Source: Phallusia mammillata
Lineage: Eukaryota > Chordata > Ascidiacea > Phlebobranchia > Ascidiidae
Assembly: GCA_003260075.1 (NCBI GenBank)
Contig: QLIY01000312.1
Span: 1 to 64,000, forward strand
Direction: 5' to 3'
DNA length: 64,000 nucleotides
Both the position numbers and the translations under genes were made by a program. The notes beneath the pieces are model-generated. The model saw only the letters and a program-made list of their open reading frames with translations. It was not told the DNA's origin and ran no database searches. Each line of letters starts with the position of its first letter. Position 1 is the first letter of the stretch. Shown in pieces: positions 48,570 to 59,925 of this stretch.

Positions 48570-49892
48570 AAAACGTAATGAGGGTGGATAAACTTACAGA
48601 TTTTTGGGGAAGGGGGCAAGCTACACGTTTGAATATAACTCGGTGGGAATTTTTTATATTATGACAAACCTACCCTGCTGCTGGAAAGTTCCAGCTATGA
48701 ATTTGTTAAGCTATAACAAAGATAATTGTGTTGCATTAAGCTAGTGGATCTTAAACTTTTTAAGCATGCCGCCCATTAACAAACCAATTTTTTCTCTAAG
48801 AAGACAAAAGTTGTCAAAAGAAACATATTTTGCCGTTTATTTGTAATGGTCGTTCAAACAAGAATAAAAATGAACTTTTAAACGTTGTCATGCTATTTGT
48901 GCATTTCGTCATCAAGTCCAAAAACAGTAAAGTGTTTGCACTTTTAAAATACCGAATGTTTGCGGCACACTTGAAAATCTCGAGGCGCCATAGTTTGCCA
49001 GGCACACCGTTTGGTAACCACTACATGTACTTTCGTCGTTGCCAACCAGCGAAAGCCGAAAAACCTGATCTTTTGTATGGATTAGAAAAACAAAATGGCT
49101 GTAAAAAATATAACAGTTGACGCGGCATTAGTTCTTGAGCAGTTTACGTGGTGCGTAATTAGGTGAAAGTTAGGGAAAACCCACCTTGCCTTGTGCTCGC
49201 CCTGCTGCTAAACCCTCGGGGGGGGGGATAAACTTTTTAAGTATGCCGTCCATTAACAAACCAATTTTTTTCTCTAAGAAGACAAAAGTTGTCAAAAGAA
49301 ACATATTTTGCCGGGGGGGGGGGGAACGACGATAAGGATTTTAAAACATCGTTTAAAACAAAAATACTAGCCGAAAAATATTGCCAATTAAAAGTGCCGT
49401 AAAATGAAATCTAAATAAGCATTATCCAGTTATTCTTTGATAATTAATTAATATAGGCCTAGCTTAATTTCGCCATGTGTTTGGAGATTGTAGACATTGA
49501 AAGGTCGGCCACTTGAAATGTCGATTTTAATTAAGTCAATAAAGCTTTGTATAAAGCTGATATATGCTGCCTTAAACCATTTTATTATTTCTTTGTTAGG
49601 GGGGGGGGGGTCATCAAGTCCAAAAACAGCAAAGTGTTTGCACTTTTAAAATACCGAATGTTTGCGGCACACTTGGAAATCTCGAGGCGCCATAGTTTGC
49701 CAGCGAAAAACCTGTGGCGCCATAGTTTCAACCAGCGAAAAAACCTGATCCTTTGTATGGATTAGAAAAACAAAATGGCTACAAAAAATATAACAGTTGA
49801 CGCGGCATTAGTTCTTGAGCAGTTTACGTAAGTAGGTGAAAATTAGGGAAAACCCACCTTGCCTTGTGCTCGCCCTGCTGCTAAACCCTCGA
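48289..49892. repeat. Three interleaved duplicated blocks with four G runs
   Basis: 48293-48506 recurs at 49325-49545, 48751-48835 at 49229-49313, and 48910-49217 at 49611-49890. The interleaved order suggests two haplotype versions of one 1.5-kb locus laid end to end. G runs: 48507, 49218, 49313 and 49599. Confidence 0.8.
48507..48568. other. 62-base G run, probable gap placeholder
   Basis: Follows AATAAAGCT; the matching copy at 49325-49545 continues with ordinary sequence instead of G. Confidence 0.75.
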
Positions 49893-49925
49893 GCGCTACC
49901 ATCTGGCCATGTTGTTTTAACAAAA
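49838..49925 (-). mobile_element. tRNA-derived SINE head
   Basis: The minus strand reads GATGGTAGCGCTCGAGGGTT, a good A-box match. A truncated duplicate lies before the G run at 49218. Confidence 0.55.
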
Positions 49926-50058
49926 AGTAGCTTGGTAGTCATGTTTTGAGAGACATGCATAGGCATTTTTGTTCTTGCATGTAAAACTTCATTTTGACAT
50001 CGTTGATGCTAAACAGTGTTTCATACCGGAACGGAACGGAACGTTATACCGGAACGAA

Positions 50059-50091
<33 letters not shown>
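50059..50091. other. 33-base G run, probable gap placeholder
   Basis: Pure G; AATTTTGACATCGTTGATGC occurs on both sides (49990 and 50092). Confidence 0.75.
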
Positions 50092-50092
<1 letters not shown>

Positions 50093-50108
50093 ATTTTGAC
50101 ATCGTTGA

Positions 50109-50342
50109 TGCTAAATACGGCATGATGCCGCATGATAGAACAATGGTAAGCAGTTTTTATGGTCGAACTAATTCTTTTTCGTGTTTTCCTTATTTTTTCT
50201 ACTCCAGCTTGATGGTTATGTATTCATAGGGGGGGGGGTGCTAAATACGGCATGATGCCGCATGATAGCAATGATGGTCGAACTAATTATTTCTCGTGTT
50301 TTCCTTATTTTTTTTACTCCAGCTTGATGGTTATGTATACAT
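50109..50342. repeat. Contig-overlap duplicate around G run 50229-50238
   Basis: Two copies beginning TGCTAAATACGGCATGATGC, differing by a short indel. Confidence 0.85.
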
Positions 50343-50828
50343 AAAAAAAACGACCAGACACTTTCAAATACCAATGTCAACAAACGTTACACAAACGTCG
50401 CCGTAAATAGGTGAAAGGTACAATTGTAAAGACGCCTTTGTTCCACCCCTTAATGACTTTTGTGATGGGACAATGCGGTAGCAATCTTTCTGATTGAAGG
50501 ATATATATGCTCTGTTCATTACTTTTCTGTTTTTATTGTGTAAAACGGTTCGGTTGTACAGGTATGTTGTCGTTTACGTTCTGCAATGTCTAGTTTATAT
50601 GTTAAGTTGGGAACCAACCTAGAAGAGAACTGCTGTCTTAGACGGTTTGGGCATAAGGTAACAGCTGTTGTCGGAAACGACTGTAAAATTGGTTTCATAG
50701 TAAAACTGCAACTAAATGCTAATGATTATGCAAATATATTTACTGCATAGCTCGAATAAATCGTGTGGTGAATATTGCTTGCTGTTTCTCGGAAACAAAT
50801 AAGCAGTGGTCTTTAATCTGTTTTAGCA

Positions 50829-51058
50829 ACTGACATTTTTTGCTATTTTTTCAGGCAACTGACTTGTCAGTGTTGTGGAGCCCATTTAATAGACAAATTA
50901 AGTTGTGCATTTGTTAAAACACCGAAATCTATTTTGGTGGGGGGGGGGACTGACATTTTTTGCTATTTTTTTAGGCAACTGACTTGTCAGTGTTGTGGAG
51001 CCCATTTAAAAGACAAATTAAGTTGTGCATTTGTTAAAACACCGAAATCTATTTTGGT
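50829..51058. repeat. Contig-overlap duplicate around G run 50939-50948
   Basis: Two copies of about 110 bp with about two differences. Confidence 0.88.
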
Positions 51059-52236
51059 TGTCGTATAACTCGGATTCTCATTTGTAGTTTCGAATTTAAA
51101 AATTAAAAATGCCAATAGCAATTTGCATTGAAGGACCTCCTGCAACTATTATACGGCCCAAAAGGACCTTCTGCAACTATTATATGTAGTCCAAAAACCT
51201 CTCGTTGTAAACCCATACTATGGTTAATCACTAACGTAAAAGAAACACAAATATATTTATGCAATGTACCAGATAAATATTCGAACCAGGGGAGAACGAC
51301 AAACCACAGTTCTACGAAACTAATCACGTATTTCCTGTCGACACATGGCGCTATGGGGCCAAATTGGTGTGTTTATTTTTCTCCTCACACGAAAACAAAC
51401 CGTGACTGCGGCGGGAAGGAATTCGGCATTAGCCGTTTCGCGTGTAGCGGCCGGGCAACTGTGCAAACCGTGCTGTCAGGAGCTTTTGCACTTAATGACA
51501 CAGAACAGGTTGCGGAGTAAAACAGGCTCCAAAACTGTTGCCCAGAATCTTGTGCATAAAACAGTTACAGTGTAGTTGTATTGTGACAGGCGCTCTGCTT
51601 TTTAGATTAATAGAACTCGTATTGTTGGAGATTGAATACGTTTTATCGAGATATAAAAGTGTCCACCTTCGAACAAAGGCCATTAATTGAACCGCTATAT
51701 AGCTGTTAGGACAGTGGTTCTTAAACTGTGGCGTGCAAACTTAAATTTAAGATAAGAATTGGTCAAATTATGAAAAGTTGACTTTATGCAATGTGCGTTT
51801 TGTGTTGCAAACTTGCAACTATTTGTGTTTACCACGTTTAATGGGAAAACTATTATTGAGCACTATCTTATGATGGCATAAGAGTAGTACAAACAACTCA
51901 TTGATTCTCAAAATGTGTTGTTTTAAATTACGTTTATTGTTTTATTAAACATTTGTGATGATATTTGTATAACCTTGTTGCTGTTGCCCCTTTATTGCAT
52001 ATCTTTGAGTGTTTTCGATTTCAGGATATGAGTGGTACATGAACAAAGCATAAAATCTCGGAATAAGTATAAGGTTTCACACTTTTAGCTCTTTTGCAAA
52101 ACCTGTCAGGAAGTGCCCTTTATACATTGGTCTCATTTATATAGGTTTGGCAATGTTTATGTTTTCCAGTCACTACTTCCTTTGTTTTCTTAGGCTGTCA
52201 ATATTTTCAATATGGGCTCGTTTAGTCTAGCAAACT

Positions 52237-52538
52237 TGCTTATAACGGGAGTGATGCAACATGGAATGGAATAACAAGAAATCACATCAAACTTGTCAGA
52301 CTTACGGTTAACAGACCGTTTTGGAAACATAGCCCACTTTGAATCAACATCATGAGTTTATCACGGAATGCAGAAGACCACTCTAAGGGGGGGGGGTGGA
52401 GTGATGCAACATGGAATGGAATAACAAGAAAGCACATCAAACGTGTAAGACTTACGGTTAACAGACCGTTTTGAAAACATAGCCCACATTGAATCAACAT
52501 CATGAGTTTATCACGGAATGCAGAAGACCACTCTAATG
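52237..52538. repeat. Contig-overlap duplicate around G run 52387-52396, containing the SLCO start codon
   Basis: Both copies include the ATG and about the first eleven codons (52352 and 52502). Only the second continues into the full exon. Confidence 0.88.
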
Positions 52539-55047
52539 AAGGATCTACACAGAGTCCACCTTCCGATTTATCTCCGAACACAGTATATCAGTTTGGATGG
52601 GGATATTTGCAACCTCGGTGCCTTCAAAAGTCTTTTAACAATGCAAAAATGTTTTTGTTTTTGCTGACCATGGCAAATATTATGCAGGGCATAATTATAA
52701 ATGGACTTCTCAAGGTAAGCGATGTATTTTTGCATAAAATAAGCTTAAAAGATTGTGCAAATACTATTTACATAGCAAATAACAGGTCTTCAAAACAATT
52801 TTTACTGTGTGATAAATTAAAAAATGCTATTAAAACATTTTTTTGTACTTTTGTCCTTTTTAAAAACTTTATTGATAATATCTCTATCTTTATTAATGTT
52901 TATCTCTATCTTATTTATGATGCTTGTGTATTGTATATGTTAAATATTTGATGTTTTGCGTAGGTTAGTGTAACATCAATTGAGCGGAGGTTTAACTTGC
53001 TCAGTTCAGAGTCAGGTTTGATTGTCAGTGGATATGACATTGCTGGCTGTCTCAGTTTGCTACCAATCAGCTATCTAGGTAAGTAAAAAGTCTGTTATCT
53101 CTCAACAAGTTAATTGGTTTTAAAGCCACTTGCACCTATTAGCTTTGCTATTAAACTGGTCATTATTGTCCATTACTGTAATAATAATAATTGCATATGC
53201 ATGTATTTAAAAAATGTATCTTTTTTATCTTAAAAAATGTAGTATTGTTTTGTTTGTTAAATTACTGACTGGTTACATCAAAAAAATGCAACCATGTGAG
53301 TTGTTCTACATTATTATCCTTGTCATAGTAATTTGCTGACCTGTTTTTATGCAGTGCCCATATGTAATTCAATGAATGTGTAAAGTCTGGTTTACTAATC
53401 CAGCTTGCATTCCTTTATACAGGTGGCAAAGGTCACAAGCCACGTTGGATTGGTTGGGGATTAGTTCTTACAAGTGTTGGATCCCTAGTCCTTGCTTTGC
53501 CCCATTTTCTTACTGGGCCTTATGAATACAAGCTTAGTCGGGGCCCATCCCAAAGTGCTACTGCAGACTTTTCTGTGAGTAATAATAATGGTGTTTTGAA
53601 CAAATCTGATTGATTTTTTTAAATGGTTAATTTGACACATGCATGAAACACTGTTGGATAATTTGCCTAACTAGGCCGCGAAATCAAAACAAAGAGTGTC
53701 AGCTGTCTGTCAATTGTTTGAACTAATTTTAAAATGCTGTTTTGTGCAAGTTATATACAATTAGGTTACACTGAATTTTGTTGATAAATTTCTGTTTTTG
53801 TCAAGTACTAATGCAGTTTTTCAAAATTTTTGTTTTTGTTTGTTTCATGAAATTTGAAATTTTTTCAGGAAAATCTGACTGGATATTCTCTATGCAAACA
53901 AGCAACACAAGTAATAGATTCACATAACCTGTCTTCTTTGAATGCCACTGGTAAGAATATGTGACGCTTTTGTACACACCAGACATTGATATATTGTGTG
54001 TCATATTTATACTAAATTGTTAATGCTCCCCCTCCCAACTTTTGAACTTAGAAAGTTTATGACATAATTGTGACAGCAGTAGCTGAACTGTATATACTGT
54101 ATTGATATCAATAGCAGACAACAGAATTGCCACTTTAAAAGCAGTGAAACCAATTGTCGAATTATTGATCACTGTTCGTGGGTTAAGGCTACCTTTCTGT
54201 GTCTAAAAAATATTGATTTTTCTGTTTTTTGGCTTTTTTGATTTGTCATGCACTAGGATCACAAAACCAATCAATATCAAACCGATTATATTTGTCACAA
54301 TTTAATTCCAGGAGAAAAGTTTGATTTAAAACTCCACTAAAGTGTTGCATAATTGAGTTAGTGCCTCCTGCGTAGCAACCTAGTATTGATGAATTGAAGC
54401 TGTTGGAACTTCTGAGGCATAATTACATGACCTTTGTGCTGAATAAGTCCCAAACTCATTTATAATGCAAAGTGGCTTTACAGGATGGAATGCCTTTCTT
54501 TATTGGCATTAAGCCTCTGTTTTAATTCTTTTATTCACTCCCAGAGGATAAAAAAAGATTTTAAAAGTTGGCATCGGTTCGAAAAAATGAATTATGCTTT
54601 CTGGTTATTGTTTGATATTTATTTTACATCATTTGGAAGGCGTTATATTCAGGAAAGGGGACACATATTGTTTTTGTCCGTATTTTTTTCTTTTTGTATA
54701 TTTTTTCTTTCTAGCACTAGTTTGTTCCATGACTTTTTTCAATCAAAAGTGATTCAAACTTATTCATATTTAACACATGTTAGTTATCCAAGGTCGATCC
54801 TCTTTTGTGATGTCTAGCTTTAAATGTACTTTAATTTACCATTGTTGCTCAACAAACCAATTGTATTTAGTTGCAGACTGTGCAGATTTTACTACCACTC
54901 TTGTATCATACGTATCTATCAGCCAAATGAAGTATGTGTTTTTGTTCGGACAATTTCTCACTGGTATTGGATGTACACCACTGGCTGTGCTAGGAGTGAC
55001 ATTTATTGATGAAAGTGTTGACCCGCAAGTTTACCCTATGTATATTG
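52502..55047 (+). CDS. Organic anion transporter, SLCO4A-like (OATP), 3' incomplete
   Basis: OATPs are twelve-transmembrane plasma-membrane carriers for amphipathic organic anions such as hormone conjugates. Five exons read in phase: 52502-52714, 52964-53078, 53423-53574, 53869-53950, 54877-55047, about 244 residues of an expected 650-720. Diagnostic blocks: [69 protein letters not shown] and [20 protein letters not shown] up to PMYIG. The [10 protein letters not shown] and LPHF-TG-YE stretches sit closest to SLCO4A1. This covers the cytoplasmic N-terminus and about four membrane helices; the remaining helices, the Kazal-type loop and the C-terminus were not found to the window end. The ATG at 52502 is the first in-frame Met after a stop. 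A second copy of the start region (ATG at 52352) lies before a G junction and is an assembly duplicate. Confidence 0.88.
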
Positions 55048-56139
55048 GTAAGTTGATTTGCAAATTAATATAAATGTACTTTTAATATTTTGTTTGTTTT
55101 AACTCTAAACTCACACAGTTTTGTCTTGATAGAGAGCCTACGTTTCTTGTTTGTTTAAACAAATATATGTTGATTGTTTTATTGAAACTAAATCTGTCCT
55201 ACTAGTTTAGATTTGAAAGCATATGTTGATAAATATTAGAAAAATAAATGGTCAGTGTGCTGGTTAGCAATCTGTTTCATTGTAGTTTTAAAGAGTACTT
55301 TGTGGTTTGTTATTTTATTCATAAAAATAGTTTTAATTTTGCTAGAATTTTGACAATTACGTACAGTATATCTTTATAGTGACACAAATAAATACAACTT
55401 GTACCTATGAAAATACACATTTCATTTCCCAATAAATCCACTTGAATTAGATCCCTGCACCCAAACCACATTAAAGTAGCTACAACTACTGCTTCAGTCA
55501 AAAAGGTCATTAAAGGCCTTTCCCCTCGGGCCATATCAACACAGGAATCTATTTTAACATCTCCTGGTGTGACATGATCATGAAAAGATATTTTACCATC
55601 GTTTGTGAAAAAATGACAACTTTTTTTGGCAAATTTCTCCTTTAACAATTCTAAACATTTTCATTCCTCCTTAATATACTACATAGTGGATGCCAAACTG
55701 TACAAAGATCATTTAAAAATGGGCATTTTATCAACTTCACAAGTTATATTGCCAGAGCTTAAGTGTCTATTTACAAACCACATGTAAAAATTAAAAAAAT
55801 CGCCCCTTGGGAAGAATTCCTCCCTGGTCGGAAACCACTGAACTATACCTTGTTATATTGCCTTTAGCACAAGTGTATCTATGGTCCCGTTTTCAAACGC
55901 AAAATCCTGTGTAGTGAAAAACGGCTTTAGAAACTGTGCTGTAGTAAAGGTGGCTTGATACTAGCTGATTGTTAGTGCGGTGAGGACAGGATGTAACGAA
56001 GTGGGTATTTTGGCAAGCGGCCTGATTCATGTAGGGGAAAATGACTGGTCGTGGACTATGGTGAATTGAATGTTATGCCTCCCCCTACACTCGAAACACA
56101 CTGGTCACCTGCCAAATTCGCTGTTACGTACAGGATGCT

Positions 56140-56205
56140 AGCAGGAAACGCTCAATGCGCGTTGTTGTAAGTTCGAATGCAGTGCAAACGATTTGATTTT
56201 TTTAA
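56140..56205 (+). mobile_element. Possible SINE fragment
   Basis: GTAAGTTCGAATGCAG resembles a B box after an A-box-like GATGCTAGCAGG. Weak. Confidence 0.35.
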
Positions 56206-56277
56206 ATGTGGTTACTATAGCATTGCTAGGGCAAAACAATTTGGTAAAAACTACTTTATAACGCGTAACTATCGAAA

Positions 56278-56550
56278 TACACTGAACCTCGGTTAAATCG
56301 GATTCTGTTAATCTGGATCTTTGCCTAATTCGGACGAAATTTGAGGTACAAATGATTTGTAATGTGGTAAGGCTTTAACTAATCGACATCGGTTAATCCG
56401 GATCTTCGCCAATTGGGACAAAACTTGAGGTTCATTTGATTTGTAATGTGGCAAGGCTTTAACAAAACGACTTCGGTTTAAGCAGATCTTCGCCTAATCC
56501 GGACAATTTTTTTAGTCCGAACGGGTCCGTATGAACCGAGGTTTAATGTA
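56278..56550. mobile_element. Tigger-like non-autonomous element
   Basis: Ends TACACTGAACCTCGGTTAAA and AACCGAGGTTTAATGTA are inverted; the interior repeats TCCGGATCTTCGCC-like units. A fragment of the same family lies near 1000-1095. Confidence 0.65.
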
Positions 56551-57527
56551 CGCAAAAAACGCGTAAATACCTAAATGCAGCCCAACATATTTATTCGAAG
56601 GAATGTAGATGTATTTACTTGATGCTGTAGCTGAATTCTATTGCCTGTGGCCAGTTCCTGTCTCACGTTTCACATCTTTGAAAGGGAACTAGCCTATGAA
56701 CGTCAACTATTAAGGCCTACGACCTGTCATTTGTCATTATCGTCTGGTCTGTAGGGGTTTTGACTCTTTCCTGACATTTACATGCGTACAATGTCATCGC
56801 TGTTTTCTACATGAAATCGTAATTGGACTATACTGAATATGTTTGCTTCATTTTTATTTCTTGATGTTTGTGTAGTTTAATCTTCTCTTTGGAAGGTTTG
56901 CGTAACGAATTCGCATAAACTGCAGTGATAATGCATGTTATTGATTCACTACCTATCTAATAGGCCTGTAATTTCGCGTTAATGAGTTGATTCTTTGTTT
57001 AACACGGATTTACCTATTAAGTGGTCATGTTTTTCGGCATTAAAACGCTATTTGACGTATATCCCACTTTACAATCAATAACACGCGTCGGCACGCGTCA
57101 TATGGACAGGTGGTCCAGGACGCATTTAGATTTTTTGTCTGGGCCAGCATGCGGTTAAAGAAAATCCGATTTCAGGTTTCAAATGTATAACATTTTATAG
57201 TATGCTCCAGTATTCCATACGTTGCAACGTGCAGTAGCAAGTCAGCATGTATTATGCAAACGCCGTGCTTTAATGCGAGCATGTAGGCATTTTTAAGCGT
57301 GTAATGGATATGCCCGAGCATCTAAACTTCTAAAGCCTACAAAAACCTCAACCGACGCATTGAAAAGCATTTTTCAACACGAAAGCTCTGTGCTAACGCA
57401 TTGCACATATTGTAACAGACGTTTATATGCATTATGCAGACGTTTCTATGCGACAGGTGCCTCGTAATTTCCAGTTTTAATAAACGGATGACATACGATA
57501 GGGGCTGCGTCAGCCATTCTGCCCGCA

Positions 57528-57588
57528 GCTGTTGAAAGAAATGAAATTTTGTGGGGGGGGGGCAGCTGTTGAAAGAAATGAAATTTTG
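57528..57588. repeat. Short contig-overlap duplicate around G run 57553-57562
   Basis: CAGCTGTTGAAAGAAATGAA and the next bases occur on both sides of the run. Confidence 0.8.
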
Positions 57589-58469
57589 TATTCGTTCGTA
57601 TCGGCTGGAATTTTTCGGTTCCTGTTTTTACCAATACACAGCTCGTGTGGCCTTTGATGCGCGTGTGTTATTGTAATGTGACGTTTTTGTGTAATCTGGT
57701 TTCAGTTGTATAATTTGAATCTATCCCATAATTTCCTTCTTTGGTATTTAATACGGTCATTGCTGCTAGGAGCCCCACGCCAAATTAGGAAGCTAATGTA
57801 ACGACATACAGTTCAAACTACGCGAAAGTCTTTCAGACTACTAGACATGAACACGCGGTTACATAACCTTTTGATCACAACTTTGACAACAATACACTTT
57901 AAGAATCAAGTTGCTACAATACCTTTTTTGTGTGTGTGGGAGTGGGACGTGTTGAAATTTAAGTTAAAGGTAGTACCGTATTGTTTGTCTAATACTCATC
58001 TGCCAAAGGGGCTGTACGAAGCGCAGTTATTTGAATGCAGACGTTTTGAACAATCGCTGTCATCATCAGTGTGAAAATGGTACTTTGATATTTCATCAAG
58101 TCTGTTTGGAGTCCATTTTTAATGTCAAAACACTAAACCGATTGGCCGAATAAAGTGCTTCAAATAGTGTTATGAACGAACGCTATGCTGGTAGTTACAA
58201 ACAACCTGTTTTTGGTCGTTTAGGGTCACATAAAGCGTTTTAACAATCCACAGCAAAAAGCCATTGTTCTCAATTCTTCTATTTGCTTAGCGTGTGCCAA
58301 AACCCAATGTAGCCGCTCTGTAGCATGTAGGTCGGTCGTTTTTGCAAGTGCTGCAATGCCCGCCTGGTTTGGCCGTTGGTAAACAGGGCAAATTTTCGCG
58401 CCCTATTCCTAATGGAAATTTTGCGGGGGGCGTTTGGAGTGGCACTCTAGTTCACTGACACGACACTTT

Positions 58470-58838
58470 TCGAAACTAGTTGTAGACATTTCCCGTTACT
58501 GGAGTGTGTTTGCAGTGAGGGAAGTTCCTTGTATACCAGTTACCTACAGTCTGACGAAATGTCGATGTTAAATGATTGTGTGATCTTCCTGCGACTATAA
58601 AAGGCAAAATTAAAATAGATTTCTACTGTTTTTGATTGCCTAAAGCAGGGGGGGGGGTACACGAAACTAGTTGTAGACATTTCCCGTTACTGGAGTGTGT
58701 TTGCAGTGAGGGAAGTTCCTTGTATAGTAGTTACCTACAGTCTGACGAAATGTCGATGTTAAATGATTGTGTGATTTTCCTGGGACTAAAGGCAAAATTA
58801 AAATAGATTTCTACTGTTTTTGATTGCCTAAAGCAAAA
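58470..58838. repeat. Contig-overlap duplicate around G run 58648-58657
   Basis: Two copies of about 178 bp with few differences. Confidence 0.85.
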
Positions 58839-59036
58839 TATGAAAACTTTCGTTTTGTGAGCGGCCAATTTAATCTGATTTGTTCGCCTTTTATCTGATA
58901 TCGGTAAAACTAGATACTTTTTTGCGCTTGCCGTCTCGAACCAACCATAAAACTAAAAAATTACCTCAACGAAATGGGTCTCTAACATTTGTTTTATTCA
59001 AGCTTAAACTCGAACCTGGCCTGACTTACATCTCTT

Positions 59037-59215
59037 TGTGTGTGTCTGTTTGGCAAGTGCTTTTAATTTTTTTTAGTGACGGGCGGTTTACATATTCATA
59101 AAGTCTCTGGTCCCCCACGTAAGGGGGGGGGGCGTGTCTGTTGGGCAAGTGCTTTTTAATTTTTTTCAGTGACGGGCGGTTTACATATTCATAAAGTCTC
59201 TGGTCCCCCACGTAA
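59037..59215. repeat. Contig-overlap duplicate around G run 59123-59132
   Basis: Two copies of about 84 bp ending CCCCCACGTAA. Confidence 0.85.
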
Positions 59216-59521
59216 AATCTATCTTAAGCTTCAAAATCTCAATCTGAAATTAGATAACGCAAGACAAGATTCGAAACCAAAAAATGTTATATGCATTGAA
59301 GCATATTTCAAATCTGTGTGTTTTTAACTGAGGCAGAATCATTGTGCGGGCAAAAAAATCATTTTAAGTGTACAATATTTTACACGTACAAAATCCAGGG
59401 CACAACAGGTTTCCGTGTATGCTGACATTACTAACCCTCTCCTTGTCAGGTCAGTAATGATAAACCTGACACACAGCGTCCGAATTAGCCAGCTAATCCC
59501 GGCAATGCTTTGCACACCGGC

Positions 59522-59523
<2 letters not shown>

Positions 59524-59578
<55 letters not shown>
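59524..59578. other. 55-base G run, probable gap placeholder
   Basis: Pure G in the stretch after the last seen SLCO exon; real sequence, possibly with an exon, may be missing here. Confidence 0.7.
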
Positions 59579-59579
<1 letters not shown>

Positions 59580-59679
59580 GTGATGTATGGTGCTATTTCA
59601 TTGATGTTACTGAGATTTATATGTTTTATTTTTGGGAATATATTACTGTGGTTTAGAGATATTGGCTATGTTATGGCCC

Positions 59680-59925
59680 ACCATAGAGCGGTTAAATATA
59701 CGATTTCATGGCACATTTGCAGATTGAGCATAAAAATACGCCTTTTGTTTGTCTGGTTTTCTTTGCATGTATTTTTGTGCATGACTGCAATTTGGGGGGG
59801 GGGGACCACCATAGAGCTGTTAAAATTACGATTTCATGGCACATTTGCAGATTGAGCATAAAAATACGCCTTTGGTTTGTCTGGTTTTCTTTGCATGTAT
59901 TTTTGTGCATGACTGCAATTTGTCA
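59680..59925. repeat. Contig-overlap duplicate around G run 59794-59804
   Basis: Two copies of about 115 bp beginning CACCATAGAGC. Confidence 0.85.

Larger units (their letters stand above)
44750..52236. other. Intergenic, repeat-rich region with several unmerged contig overlaps
   Basis: I find no exon with flanking splice sites or recognisable protein. It holds duplicated blocks around 45.2-46.1, 46.8-47.5, 48.3-49.9, 50.0-50.3 and 50.8-51.1 kb, a tRNA-derived SINE near 49.85 kb and fragments of hAT-like ends (GGTTCCCAACC at 45.39 kb, GTGGTTCTTAAAC at 51.7 kb). Confidence 0.55.

Noticed and set aside
51128-51520. Open frame of 130 codons on the + strand
   Set aside because: No recognisable domain, repeats in its first part, and no splice context.
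55319-55648. Minus-strand open frame of 109 codons
   Set aside because: Some protein-like composition but no recognised domain, start context or neighbouring exon; could be a decayed transposon piece.
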